The translations under genes and the position numbers were made by a program. The notes under the pieces are model-generated. The model made no database searches and had not been told where the DNA came from. It saw only the letters and a list, made by a program, of their open reading frames with translations. From Gammaproteobacteria bacterium (GTDB lineage Bacteria > Pseudomonadota > Gammaproteobacteria > Pseudomonadales > Pseudohongiellaceae): 52,939 nt of DNA. Below, one piece after another: positions 44,806-52,939 of the stretch (its first letter is position 1; every line of letters starts with the position of its first letter). The stretch is taken from NCBI GenBank assembly GCA_024644515.1, contig JAHEHN010000011.1, positions 1 to 52,939 on the forward strand. The letters are read 5' to 3'.

Positions 44806-46098
44806 ATGAAAGCAATTCAACGGACCCGCCAGGTGATACTTCTTGCATTACTTGTTTTCAGCACTGTCACCATACAGGCGCAGGAATTATCGCGAACACG
44901 TCCGGATCGACTGGGCTTTGACCGGGATCGCCTGCAACAGCTCGATAGCACCCTGCAAAGCTATATAGACAATGAGCAGATTGCCGGCAGCGTAACGCTG
45001 GTCTTGCGCAACGGTCGCATAGCCTATTCTTCCGCCAAGGGCATGCAGGACCGTGAGGCTGGGATCCCGATGCAGGAAAACAGCCTGTTCCGCATTGCCT
45101 CCCAAACCAAGGCCATTGTCAGCACCGGCATTATGATCCTGCATGAGCGCGGTGTGCTCAATATTGCCGATCCGCTGAGCAAGTATTTTCCGGAATGGGC
45201 CAATACCCGTGTCGGTGTGGCCAATGACAACGGCGGCATTGATCTGGTCCCGCTGGTTCGCCCGATAAATCTGCGTGATCTGCTTACCCATACTTCCGGC
45301 ATTGGCTATGGCGGTTTTGGTGGCTCAAGCCCGGTCACGCCAGCGTGGGATCAGGCCGGCATTGCCGGCTGGTATCTGGCCAGTCATCCCGAAGGCATCC
45401 AGGCCATCGTCAGAAAGATGGCGTCTTTACCCCAGCGCGCACAACCCGGGCAGGAATGGATATATGGCTACAATATTGACATTCTCGGTGCTGTGATTGA
45501 AGTGGCTTCAGGCAAAGCACTGAACGTCTTTCTTGATGAAGAAATCTTCACCCCCCTGGGCATGCATGACACCAACTTTTTCCCACCACAGGAACTGGCC
45601 GGCCGTTTAAGCAAAGTCTATCGCGGCAAGGCTGGCGGTGGCATTGAACCCGCGCCCGCTGTGGCCAGCATGCAGGGTCAGGGTGAATATCTGAGCGGAC
45701 CAAAAGCTACCTTTTCCGGAGGCGCTGGGCTGACCTCCACCGCGAATGACTATGCCAGATTTCTGCAAATGACCCTGAACGGTGGCGAACTCAATGGTGT
45801 CAGGATTCTCGGCCCCAAAACCATCGAATTGATGACCACAGATCACCTGCGTCAAATACCCTTTAATAGCGGCACCGGATTTGGTCTTGGCTTCTCCGTC
45901 CTGAAAGATGTGGGAGCACGAGGCACCATGGGCTCAGTGGGGGAATATGGCTGGGGCGGCGCCTATCACAGTACCTACTGGGTTGATCCGATTGAAAACC
46001 TGGTAGTGGTTTACCTTAGCCAGATTCTATCGCCCAATCCCGGTCTCGATGATTTCCAGAAACTTCGCGCCGGACTCTATTCAGCCATAACAGAATAA
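44806..46098 (+). CDS. Secreted serine hydrolase, class C beta-lactamase/esterase fold
   Basis: A 430-residue protein with signal peptide 1-25 (TIQA-QE). Penicillin-binding-type catalytic residues are Ser99 and Lys102 in RIASQTKAIVS, Tyr220 in WIYGYNIDILG, and an LLTHTSGIGYGG segment. A late GYGWGGAYHSTYWVDP occupies the KTG-like position. This layout matches EstB-type esterases and beta-lactamase-related serine hydrolases rather than AmpC. The substrate is unknown. A CAGGGGA ribosome site lies before the ATG. The aminotransferase gene follows after 30 bp. Confidence 0.87.
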   Translation: MKAIQRTRQVILLALLVFSTVTIQAQELSRTRPDRLGFDRDRLQQLDSTLQSYIDNEQIAGSVTLVLRNGRIAYSSAKGMQDREAGIPMQENSLFRIASQTKAIVSTGIMILHERGVLNIADPLSKYFPEWANTRVGVANDNGGIDLVPLVRPINLRDLLTHTSGIGYGGFGGSSPVTPAWDQAGIAGWYLASHPEGIQAIVRKMASLPQRAQPGQEWIYGYNIDILGAVIEVASGKALNVFLDEEIFTPLGMHDTNFFPPQELAGRLSKVYRGKAGGGIEPAPAVASMQGQGEYLSGPKATFSGGAGLTSTANDYARFLQMTLNGGELNGVRILGPKTIELMTTDHLRQIPFNSGTGFGLGFSVLKDVGARGTMGSVGEYGWGGAYHSTYWVDPIENLVVVYLSQILSPNPGLDDFQKLRAGLYSAITE

Positions 46099-46128
46099 TA
46101 ATTCACTTTTTTGATACATGAGGAAACT

Positions 46129-47301
46129 ATGCAACTAGCAGCAAGCATGTCCCGTCTTGGGACCGAATCCGCCTTCAAGATTCTGGCGAAAGCCAAAGCC
46201 ATGGAGGCTGCAGGCCGTGACATTATCAACCTGGGCATTGGCGCGCCTGACTTTCGCACCCCGGACAATATTGTCGAAGCCGGTAAAAAGGCGATGGATG
46301 ATGGCTTTCATTTTTATACGCCAGCGAAGGGATTGCCCCAGCTAAGAGAAGCCGTCGCCAACGATATTCAGAAGTATCGTGGCGTGAGCGTTGATCCGGA
46401 AAATGTCATGGTGGTGCCTGGCGGCAAACCCACCATGTTTTTTGCCATCATGATGTTTGGTGAACCGGGTGCAGAGATCATGTATCCCAACCCGGGCTTT
46501 CCCATCTATGAATCCATGATTAATTATTCCGGCGCCAAGGCCGTTCCCATTGAACTGCAGGAAGAGAACGGTTTTGCCTTTGACCCGGACCGCGTACTTG
46601 CCCAGATCAATGACAATACCCGCCTTATTATTATCAATACTCCCGCCAACCCAACAGGTGGAGTTCTGGAACGTGACGTTATCGAGCGTTTTGTTAAAGG
46701 TCTGGAGAAGTTTCCCAACGTAACCCTGCTGTCGGATGAAATTTATTCGCGCCTGTTATATGACGACCTGGAGCATGTGAGCTTCCTGGAATATGAGTCT
46801 ATTCGCGATCGCACTATCTTGCTGGATGGCTGGAGTAAAACCTATTCCATGACCGGCTGGCGTCTGGGCTATGGCGTGTGGCCAAAAGACTTGATTGATC
46901 ATGCCGAGCGCATGCAGATCAACTGTACCTCCTGCCCGTCTGCGCCAATTCAGATGGCCGGACTGGAAGCCTTTAGCGGCACCCAGGATGCCGTGGATAT
47001 GATGCTCAATACCTTTGATGAGCGCCGCAAACTGATTGTTGATTTACTCAATGATGTGCCCGGATTTTCCTGCATCGTGCCCAAGGGTGCGTTCTATGCC
47101 TTCCCCAACATCACCGGGACCGGCATGAAATCCAAGGCGCTGGAAGAACTGTTGCTGGAAGAAGTAGGTGTTGCCACAGTATCGGGCACCAGCTTCGGCC
47201 ATATGGGCGAAGGATATATCCGCTTCTCCTATGCCAGCAGTACTGACAACATTAAAGACGCATTGGCCAGAGTGAAAGACTGCATGACAAATCGGGTCTG
47301 A
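46129..47301 (+). CDS. Class I/II pyridoxal-phosphate aminotransferase
   Basis: A 390-residue cytoplasmic enzyme of the aspartate aminotransferase superfamily. It has NLGIGAPDFRTP, YTPAKGLPQLREAV, NTPANPTGG, LSDEIYSRLLYDD, and PLP-binding Lys237 in DGWSKTYSMTGWRLGYG. A late Arg for the substrate carboxylate lies in YIRFSYASS. The substrate pair cannot be told. ATG 46129 with GAGGA upstream is preferred over TTG 46111. Confidence 0.9.
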   Translation: MQLAASMSRLGTESAFKILAKAKAMEAAGRDIINLGIGAPDFRTPDNIVEAGKKAMDDGFHFYTPAKGLPQLREAVANDIQKYRGVSVDPENVMVVPGGKPTMFFAIMMFGEPGAEIMYPNPGFPIYESMINYSGAKAVPIELQEENGFAFDPDRVLAQINDNTRLIIINTPANPTGGVLERDVIERFVKGLEKFPNVTLLSDEIYSRLLYDDLEHVSFLEYESIRDRTILLDGWSKTYSMTGWRLGYGVWPKDLIDHAERMQINCTSCPSAPIQMAGLEAFSGTQDAVDMMLNTFDERRKLIVDLLNDVPGFSCIVPKGAFYAFPNITGTGMKSKALEELLLEEVGVATVSGTSFGHMGEGYIRFSYASSTDNIKDALARVKDCMTNRV

Positions 47302-47353
47302 TCTATAAGAGAAGCGGTCAAAAACCAATTCAAAAGCCCAGGTTTGAGAATAT

Positions 47354-47824
47354 ATGATGAAACGCTTGGCCAGTATCAGATTTTATGCACTCGCGGTGTG
47401 TTTTGTCAGTGTCATCTGCATTGCCATTACCACCGGCTTTGCTTTGTATAATCTGGTCACACTGGCAGCACCGCAGCTGACCATTGACCCTTATCGAATA
47501 CAGCACCTGAGTTCCAATGCGGCATTTACCCAGTCACCCGGCGCCTACTTATCCCGAGGACCAGCGCCGGGACTTATTACTGGCGAAGGGTTCGCGCAGG
47601 GACAGTCTCTGGAAAACCGCTTTACCAACATGAGTGAAGCAGAAATTTCCGCTGTCAGGCTGGAACGCCTGCAGTCAGAACTTGCTTTCCATTAGCAACG
47701 GGCTGGCATCTCACTGCTCCGTCAAGCCATCATTATTCTGGTATCATCTATTCTCTTTCTGATTCATTGGCGTCTGGCCAAAGCCAACAATGACGACAAT
47801 CAGCCTGATATTAACGATCTCTGA
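47354..47824 (+). pseudogene. Two-helix membrane protein interrupted by in-frame TAG
   Basis: From ATG 47354 an open frame of 113 codons has a first transmembrane helix (LAVCFVSVICIAITTGFALYN). It stops at TAG 47693-47695. The same frame continues without break for 43 codons to TGA 47822. That stretch encodes a second helix (QAIIILVSSILFLIHWRLAK) and an acidic tail. The combined 156-residue two-helix layout looks like a common small membrane protein. So the TAG is probably a recent nonsense mutation, or is read through. The part up to 47695 may still be made. Confidence 0.65.
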
Positions 47825-47839
47825 TAATTTCGGTAGCCC

Positions 47840-48913
47840 ATGGTAGAAGTGAAGCCCTTCAGGTTAGGAGTAGTCGAAGGCTTTTTTGGCAAAAGCTGGT
47901 CCTGGGAAGCGCGAACCCAATATGCGCAGTTTTTAAGTGGTAATGCTTTTACCACTTATCTTTATGCCCCGAAAAACGATACTTATTTCCGCAAGCAGTG
48001 GATGCAGCCTTGCCCCACCGAGCATCTTGTCTCACTCATCAGTCTGTCTTCCTATTACAAGAATGCCGGTGTTGAGTTCGCTGTCGGACTAAGCCCGTTT
48101 GAACTATATCTGAATTTCTCAGCCTCAGGCCAGGATGCGTTGGCTAGAAAAATTAACGAGATTAATGCCATCAACCCGGATACCCTGTGTATTTTATTTG
48201 ATGACATGAAAGGCGCGGTCCCCTCCCTTGCCAGCCAGCAGCTGCGCATCATGGATCAGGTAACACGCCAGAGTAATGCCCGAAATTTCATTTTTTGTCC
48301 TACCTATTATTCCGATGATCCGATTTTGGCCCGACATTTCGGGGAGATGCCCACTGACTATCTGGAAGAGCTTGGCAGTCACCTGGATTCCCGTCTGGAT
48401 ATTTTCTGGACCGGGCAACAGGTCTTTTCCCCACAGTACCCGGAAGAGCACCTGCTGAATGTCGCTGAACGCCTGCATCGCAAGCCTCTGTTGTGGGATA
48501 ACTACCCGGTGAACGACAGTGAAAAACTGGCCGGGCACCTCCACCTGAGTCCATTTAAAAACAAGGGCACAGAACTGAAATCCCTTGCCCAGGGCTTGTT
48601 GGCAAACCCGATGAACCAGCCCAGATTGTCGCAATTACCGTTATATTCACTGGGAAAATTATTCCAGGGAGAGGACGTGGACCTGGACGACATACTGCAT
48701 GAGGCCTGCACTGTATTATGTCCGAAAAAGCTGGGCAAAATGTTGTTCGAGGATAGCGCCCTGTTCCAGGATGCCGGGCTGGCCGGTATCAGCACAGAAC
48801 AGAGAAGCGCTCTGGTAAAGCGTTATTCTTCTTTTCAGGATCACCCAATAGTGATTGAATTAATGGACTGGTTAAATGGTGAATATACCTTTGATCCGCA
48901 ATGTTTAACCTGA
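47840..48913 (+). CDS. GH84 beta-N-acetylglucosaminidase (O-GlcNAcase-like)
   Basis: A 357-residue protein matching the catalytic core of glycoside hydrolase family 84: GVVEGFFGKSWSWEAR near the start, TYLYAPKNDTYFRKQW, the catalytic Asp pair Asp121-Asp122 in LCILFDDMKG, WTGQQVFSP, and LLWDNYPVND. Both acids needed for substrate-assisted catalysis are present. No signal peptide is seen, so it acts in the cytoplasm. Targets could be GlcNAc-containing glycans or proteins. The FkbM methyltransferase gene follows after 36 bp, so they may be co-transcribed. Confidence 0.9.
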   Translation: MVEVKPFRLGVVEGFFGKSWSWEARTQYAQFLSGNAFTTYLYAPKNDTYFRKQWMQPCPTEHLVSLISLSSYYKNAGVEFAVGLSPFELYLNFSASGQDALARKINEINAINPDTLCILFDDMKGAVPSLASQQLRIMDQVTRQSNARNFIFCPTYYSDDPILARHFGEMPTDYLEELGSHLDSRLDIFWTGQQVFSPQYPEEHLLNVAERLHRKPLLWDNYPVNDSEKLAGHLHLSPFKNKGTELKSLAQGLLANPMNQPRLSQLPLYSLGKLFQGEDVDLDDILHEACTVLCPKKLGKMLFEDSALFQDAGLAGISTEQRSALVKRYSSFQDHPIVIELMDWLNGEYTFDPQCLT

Positions 48914-48949
48914 GCAAGCATTTCAGCTATAGATAACGACCCTGACACC

Positions 48950-49783
48950 ATGCCCAAGCAGACCCAACAGTTAACCACTTCCCTTGGCCACCAGATCACG
49001 GCCTTCACCAATGATCATGTAGGCGACAAGATTGCCCGCAATGGTCTGTATGAAAAGGAAAATCTGGGCCTGTTACTGGAATTGCTGAAAAAAATAACAA
49101 CGCCGGTAGTCATGGATATTGGTGCAAATATTGGCAACCATACGCTGGCCTTTTCTACCGTCGCTAACAGGGTACTGGCTTTTGAACCCCTGCCTGCCGT
49201 CTACGCATTGCTCGAAAGCAACGTAAAAGCGAACCAACTCACCAATGTTCAGACTTTCCCTTTTGCTCTCTCCGACCAGGAAGAAGAGGCAACCATCTAT
49301 ATGGTCAAGGAAGGCAATGTGGGAGCTTCAAGTTTTGACAAACGTGACGACAATGTCGAGGCGGTGACCGTGAGCAAAAAAATCGGTGATCAGGTTTTTC
49401 TGGAAACCGGTATCAAGAAACTGGACCTGGTGAAAATCGATGTCGAAGCCCACGAAGTCTATGTACTGCGTGGATTAAAACAAACCCTGCAGCAGCACAA
49501 ACCCATCATCACCATGGAATGGAATGATCCTCTTACCATAGAGCGACTTAATGGATCGGACGAGCTTCAGTTTCTATTCAAGGAATATAGTATCTACGTG
49601 CTGGGCAGTAATTACGATCGCGGCTACTGGCAGAACCATAGCTTTGCCTTTATCAAGCGCAAGCTGACACGACTTTTCAAACCTCGTAAGGCAGCCCTGT
49701 ATCCCTTTAATCCCGCCCGCCTTTATAAAAACCTGCTACTGATTCCCCTTAGCAAGCAGGCTATCGTCGATGGCATTGTTTGA
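48950..49783 (+). CDS. FkbM family methyltransferase
   Basis: A 277-residue SAM-dependent methyltransferase of the FkbM type: MDIGANIGNHTLAFS (SAM loop, residues about 56-70), VLAFEPLPAVYALLESNVKAN, KLDLVKIDVEAHEVYVLRGL, and PIITMEWND. Such enzymes O-methylate sugars or polyketides. A C-terminal basic region (FIKRKLTRLFKPRKAA) is extra. Located between a glycosidase and DUF167 genes; glycan methylation is a guess. Confidence 0.88.
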   Translation: MPKQTQQLTTSLGHQITAFTNDHVGDKIARNGLYEKENLGLLLELLKKITTPVVMDIGANIGNHTLAFSTVANRVLAFEPLPAVYALLESNVKANQLTNVQTFPFALSDQEEEATIYMVKEGNVGASSFDKRDDNVEAVTVSKKIGDQVFLETGIKKLDLVKIDVEAHEVYVLRGLKQTLQQHKPIITMEWNDPLTIERLNGSDELQFLFKEYSIYVLGSNYDRGYWQNHSFAFIKRKLTRLFKPRKAALYPFNPARLYKNLLLIPLSKQAIVDGIV

Positions 49784-49791
49784 AACAGAGT

Positions 49792-50073
49792 ATGAGCCCT
49801 GTTTGCAAACTTCGTCTCAAGGTAGCGCCAGGGGCAAGTAGCACAGGATGTGAATGGCTTGATGATGAGCAGCAAGTATTAAAAATCAGAGTCAGCGCCG
49901 CAGCGGAAAAAGGCAAGGCCAACAAGGCGGTTGAAAAGTTCATGGCCAGCTTGCTTGGTCTGCCAGCGGCTGCCGTGAGCATCAGCAGTGGTTCAACCAG
50001 CTCCCGGAAAACCATTAAAATTACCGGATTGACAGTAGCACAAGTCAGAGAGAAGATTTTTCAGCATAGCTGA
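49792..50073 (+). CDS. DUF167 family protein (YggU-like)
   Basis: About 93 residues of the DUF167/YggU family: LRLKVAPGASSTG near the start, LKIRVSAAAEKGKANKAVEKFMASLLG, then VSISSGSTSSRKTIKITGL. This is the usual full length. ATG 49792 is chosen; a TTG at 49780 overlaps the FkbM stop (TTGA) and could instead be used for coupling. The function of the family is unknown. Confidence 0.85.
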   Translation: MSPVCKLRLKVAPGASSTGCEWLDDEQQVLKIRVSAAAEKGKANKAVEKFMASLLGLPAAAVSISSGSTSSRKTIKITGLTVAQVREKIFQHS

Positions 50074-50202
50074 AAGACTTTTTCGCAAAGGCGGTCATCT
50101 GTTAAATTCGCACTTTGGAATCAGGGGGCTGTATATAGTGGTATCCTGATATTTTATTTTCATAACGCATTATCAGCAGACACACTGCTGGAAAAAAGCA
50201 TG

Positions 50203-50550
50203 ATGAATATCATACAGATAAAGAAAATGCGCCAGCTTCTGACCATTTTAATGCTCACCCTGACTTTGGTGGGTGTTCAGGTGGTGAAGGCTTCGCCCCT
50301 GCATGATCATCTCAGTCATGTCGCTGGCTGTGTATTTTGTCATGGCGATGCCAATGAAACAGGTCTGATCAGCCCTACCAGCACATTAAACACAAACAAA
50401 TTTAAACAAGCTTCCATTCCTTACCCAAGTCAGTCCCTGGTTTCACACACTGATTTTTCCTTTCATTCTCGCGCCCCGCCGCTTTTCTTTATCTCATTAA
50501 TTCCATTTTTTCGTGCCATGTTTTTTTGGTACGAATCATGCTTCTTATAA
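50203..50550 (+). CDS. Small secreted protein upstream of the zinc receptor
   Basis: About 115 residues with an N-terminal signal (RQLLTILMLTLTLVGVQVVKA-SP). It then has HDHLSHVAGCVFCHGDA, with four His and two Cys that could bind metal, and a hydrophobic C-terminal end (PLFFISLIPFFRAMFFWYE). Start choices are ATG 50203 or ATG 50227. It lies 37 bp before the ZnuD-like gene, so they are probably co-transcribed. Such His/Cys small proteins are often found near metal receptors; a role in zinc handling is inferred. Confidence 0.72.
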   Translation: MNIIQIKKMRQLLTILMLTLTLVGVQVVKASPLHDHLSHVAGCVFCHGDANETGLISPTSTLNTNKFKQASIPYPSQSLVSHTDFSFHSRAPPLFFISLIPFFRAMFFWYESCFL

Positions 50551-50587
50551 AGAAGCGAATTCCTGAAAATGATAGGTAAAGACTTCA

Positions 50588-52639
50588 ATGAAAAACATGA
50601 AAGTATTGTTAGTCACTCTCGTGAGTGTTTCCGCCGTAGCCCAGGAAGCTGACTATGAGTTATCTACTACGGCCATGCATACCATACGATCCCAGACCGC
50701 ACTGCCAGTTACTATTCTGACTGGTGAGGAACTGCGTGATGCCACGCGTTCGACCATCGGTGACACACTGTCAAACCAGCCCGGCATCAGTAATGCCTCA
50801 TTCGGCCCGGCTGTCGGACAGCCTGTTATTCGGGGACAGCAGGGGCGCCGGGTATTAAACCTCAGCAATGCCGTACCTAACGCAGATGCATCAGGGAACT
50901 CAGCGGATCATGCCGTGGCAGTAGAGCCTATTCTTGCCGAGGCCATCGAAGTATTAAGAGGCCCCTCAACGCTACTTTATGGCGGTGGTGCCATCGGTGG
51001 CGTGGTGAATGTCATAGATAACCGTATTCCACGCTCCCTTTTGGACACCCCCGTGTTTACTATTGAGGCACGCCATGACTCGGCGGCGGATCTGGATACC
51101 GTGGTATCGCGACTGGAATTCTCTACCGGCAGCTTCACCTGGCATATGGATGGCATGAGGCGCGAATGGAATGACCTCGATATCCCCGGCTTTGCCATAA
51201 ATCCTGCCACTGTGGACGCCGATGGGGATGACGAGGATGAAAATACCTTTGGCTATATCGCGAATACCGTAGGTGAAACTGAAGCTGTTACCTTTGGTGG
51301 TTCCTGGATTTTTGACAGTGGATTTTTAGGGCTTGCAGTCAATCGTATTGATAATACCTATGGCTTGCCCCCTGGTGTGCATGGCGAACATCATGAGGAA
51401 GACCATGACGAAGATCACGAGGAAGAAGGTCATGAGCATGAAGAAGAAAATATTTTCATCGACATGGCACAAACCCGTTACGACCTGACAGGTGAATTGC
51501 GTGATCTCAACTCCTGGATCGAACACCTGGATTATCGACTGACCTATACCGACTATGGCCATGCTGAAATGGAAGGCCCGGGCATGGTCGGCACCCGTTT
51601 CAGCAATGATTCCTGGCAGCAACGCCTGCAAATTACTCATGCCGAAGTTGGCAACTGGCATGGTGTGGTGGGTTTGCAGACGGCCAATGAAACCTTTGGC
51701 GCCATTGGTGAGGAAAGTTTTATTCCGGTCATCGATATCCAGAATCAGGGAGTATTCGTAGTTGAAGATTATCATTGGGGCGATTTCACCATGGAGCTGG
51801 GTGCGCGCATGGGTCGCTACAGTTATGACCCGGAAAATCCAGCAGCACCAGAGCTGGATTTCAACTCTTTCAATTACTCTGCCTCCGGACTTTGGGATCT
51901 TAGCAACGGCGCTTCCCTGGGCTTAATTCTTTCCCATGCTGAACGCGCACCGTCCATTGAAGAACTTTACTCCAATTTTGCCCTGGGCGATCCGGAAAAC
52001 TGCGTCATTCATTTTGCTACTGCTGCCTGTGAAGTTGGCGATATCTCATTGAGAAAAGAATCATCCAAAAATATTGATATCACCTTTTATCTGGAAAAAG
52101 AAAATTTCAATTTCACGTTGACGGCCTTCAATAATAATTTTGAGGATTATATTGCCTTGATCAATACCGGCGCTGTGGTGGATGACTTTCCAATAAGAGA
52201 ATATCGCCAGGTGAATGCGAGTTTCAGTGGCGTCGAAGTAGATGCGACTTTCTTCATTAACGAAAATTTTGAGTTAAAAGTGTTTGGCGATTCAATTAAT
52301 GGGCAGCTTGAGGGTAATGGCGATGTTCCCAGAATGCCCCCTTCCCGCTTTGGTTCACGTCTCGACTATAAAAACGGGGCCTTGTCTGCGTTTGCCTCAT
52401 TCATTCATGGCAGTGCACAGAATGAACCGGGCAACTTTGAAGAAGAAACCACAAGCTATACGCGCTGGGATTTCGGGGTGAATTACAGCATCACGGTTGG
52501 CCGTGGCAGCGAAGTGCTGATGTTTGCCCGTGGCCGCAATACCAGTGATGATGATATCCGGTTATCGACCTCAACCTTGCGCAATTTTGCGCCTGAAGCC
52601 GGTCGTTCAGTTGAAGTGGGTATGCGTTTCAGCTATTAA
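50588..52639 (+). CDS. TonB-dependent receptor, ZnuD-like zinc uptake
   Basis: A 683-residue outer membrane receptor with signal peptide 1-18 (SAVA-QE). The plug domain has VTILTGEELRDATRSTIGDTL, GISNASFGPAVGQPVIRGQQG and RGPSTLLYGGGAIGGVVNV. The barrel ends in VEVGMRFSY. An acidic stretch at 210-219 and a His/Glu/Asp-rich loop at about 265-287 (13 acidic residues and 7 His) are metal-binding loops seen in ZnuD zinc receptors. It would import zinc under TonB energy. No clear Zur palindrome was found upstream by eye. Confidence 0.88.
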   Translation: MKNMKVLLVTLVSVSAVAQEADYELSTTAMHTIRSQTALPVTILTGEELRDATRSTIGDTLSNQPGISNASFGPAVGQPVIRGQQGRRVLNLSNAVPNADASGNSADHAVAVEPILAEAIEVLRGPSTLLYGGGAIGGVVNVIDNRIPRSLLDTPVFTIEARHDSAADLDTVVSRLEFSTGSFTWHMDGMRREWNDLDIPGFAINPATVDADGDDEDENTFGYIANTVGETEAVTFGGSWIFDSGFLGLAVNRIDNTYGLPPGVHGEHHEEDHDEDHEEEGHEHEEENIFIDMAQTRYDLTGELRDLNSWIEHLDYRLTYTDYGHAEMEGPGMVGTRFSNDSWQQRLQITHAEVGNWHGVVGLQTANETFGAIGEESFIPVIDIQNQGVFVVEDYHWGDFTMELGARMGRYSYDPENPAAPELDFNSFNYSASGLWDLSNGASLGLILSHAERAPSIEELYSNFALGDPENCVIHFATAACEVGDISLRKESSKNIDITFYLEKENFNFTLTAFNNNFEDYIALINTGAVVDDFPIREYRQVNASFSGVEVDATFFINENFELKVFGDSINGQLEGNGDVPRMPPSRFGSRLDYKNGALSAFASFIHGSAQNEPGNFEEETTSYTRWDFGVNYSITVGRGSEVLMFARGRNTSDDDIRLSTSTLRNFAPEAGRSVEVGMRFSY

Positions 52640-52896
52640 TTTCTGGTGGGTTTATTAGCAACAATACCGCTGGATTAAAGGTCCATAAGGCTTAGGCACT
52701 GAATTCCGGAACACCTGAAAACTGAAACTCCAAACACTGGAGAGTGCCGGGCAACAGACCATTATTCAGGAATGATTCAGGATCATCGTTTGATAATAAA
52801 CATTGTCGAATCGAACAAGTCACAAGCACTTAAGCACCTGATTAATATCATAAATTCAGTGCCTGCCATTTTATGAATCAGTTCTGGGGTCAGAGT

Positions 52897-52939
52897 ATGA
52901 AGAGAGCAGGGGGAAAAGCGAGAGTAGTTATACCCGCTT
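52897..52939 (+). mobile_element. Start of a REP-associated tyrosine transposase (RAYT) gene
   Basis: ATG 52897 opens a frame reading MKRAGGKARVVIPA before the window ends. The KARVVIPA motif near the start, normally followed by PHHxxQRG, is typical of RAYT (Y1, IS200-like) proteins. The upstream CTGGGGTCAGAGT is also commonly seen near such genes. RAYTs act on GTAG-headed REP elements, which this window contains. Only 14 codons are visible. The 257 bp from 52640 to here show no other gene. Confidence 0.65.

Overview
The window looks like chromosomal DNA of a free-living, probably aquatic gammaproteobacterium. The housekeeping set supports this (Mpl, SthA-like transhydrogenase, Fpr, PdxH, Pgi, YbiT, YaiL/DUF2058, YbfF and Bcp homologues). 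So do many secreted proteins of unknown function, TonB-type zinc uptake, and Tat-exported hydrolases. The species cannot be named from this evidence. The genes are in short operons on both strands, and no prophage or large genomic island is visible.

Layout. 1-6.4 kb: a cluster of secreted DUF6152 proteins and their partner domain, interrupted by an SthA-like flavoprotein and DUF6122. 6.4-11.1 kb: DUF2058, the ABC-F ATPase YbiT, and a KatG with a signal peptide and an OxyR-type promoter. 11.3-15.6 kb: a second DUF6152/partner operon, a Tat amidase, and an OxyR-like regulator lacking the peroxidatic cysteine. 15.9-26.5 kb: a trypsin-like protease, a LON-domain protein, Mpl, PPi-type phosphofructokinase, an AEC carrier, an FMN riboswitch controlling a type II lumazine synthase, PdxH, a MORN protein, Fpr and a beta-hydroxyacid dehydrogenase. 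26.6-33.3 kb: HNH protein, YbfF, Bcp, a thioesterase, a DnaA-box cluster, a secreted redoxin, an EEP-family protein and two coupled envelope genes. 33.5-39.2 kb: HigBA, a TPR membrane protein, secreted hydrolases and a decayed gene. 39.3-43.4 kb: tRNA-Thr with tandem truncated copies of its 5' half, Pgi, DUF481, and a propeller lipoprotein. 43.5-52.9 kb: two DUF6644-like membrane proteins, a serine hydrolase, an aminotransferase, a nonsense-interrupted membrane protein, a GH84 enzyme, FkbM, DUF167, a ZnuD-like receptor, and the first codons of a RAYT transposase.

The most novel material is the DUF6152 module. Four copies all appear to mature with an N-terminal His-His-Ser and carry a conserved (N/M)PH about 28 residues later. 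This pattern would suit a copper histidine brace. The partner domain occurs next to DUF6152 twice, fused to it once, and duplicated inside one protein. A second theme is dispersed repeats. There are GTAG-type REP elements (with a RAYT gene at the right edge), a GGGAC-headed repeat, and two families of 7-bp tandem repeats sitting mostly at gene ends. In one case the repeats form the C-terminal coding sequence of the lumazine synthase gene.

A third theme is redox and peroxide handling: KatG, an OxyR-like regulator, Bcp, a CPYC redoxin, an SthA-like protein and Fpr. All calls rest on reading motifs and gene order; no database search was run.
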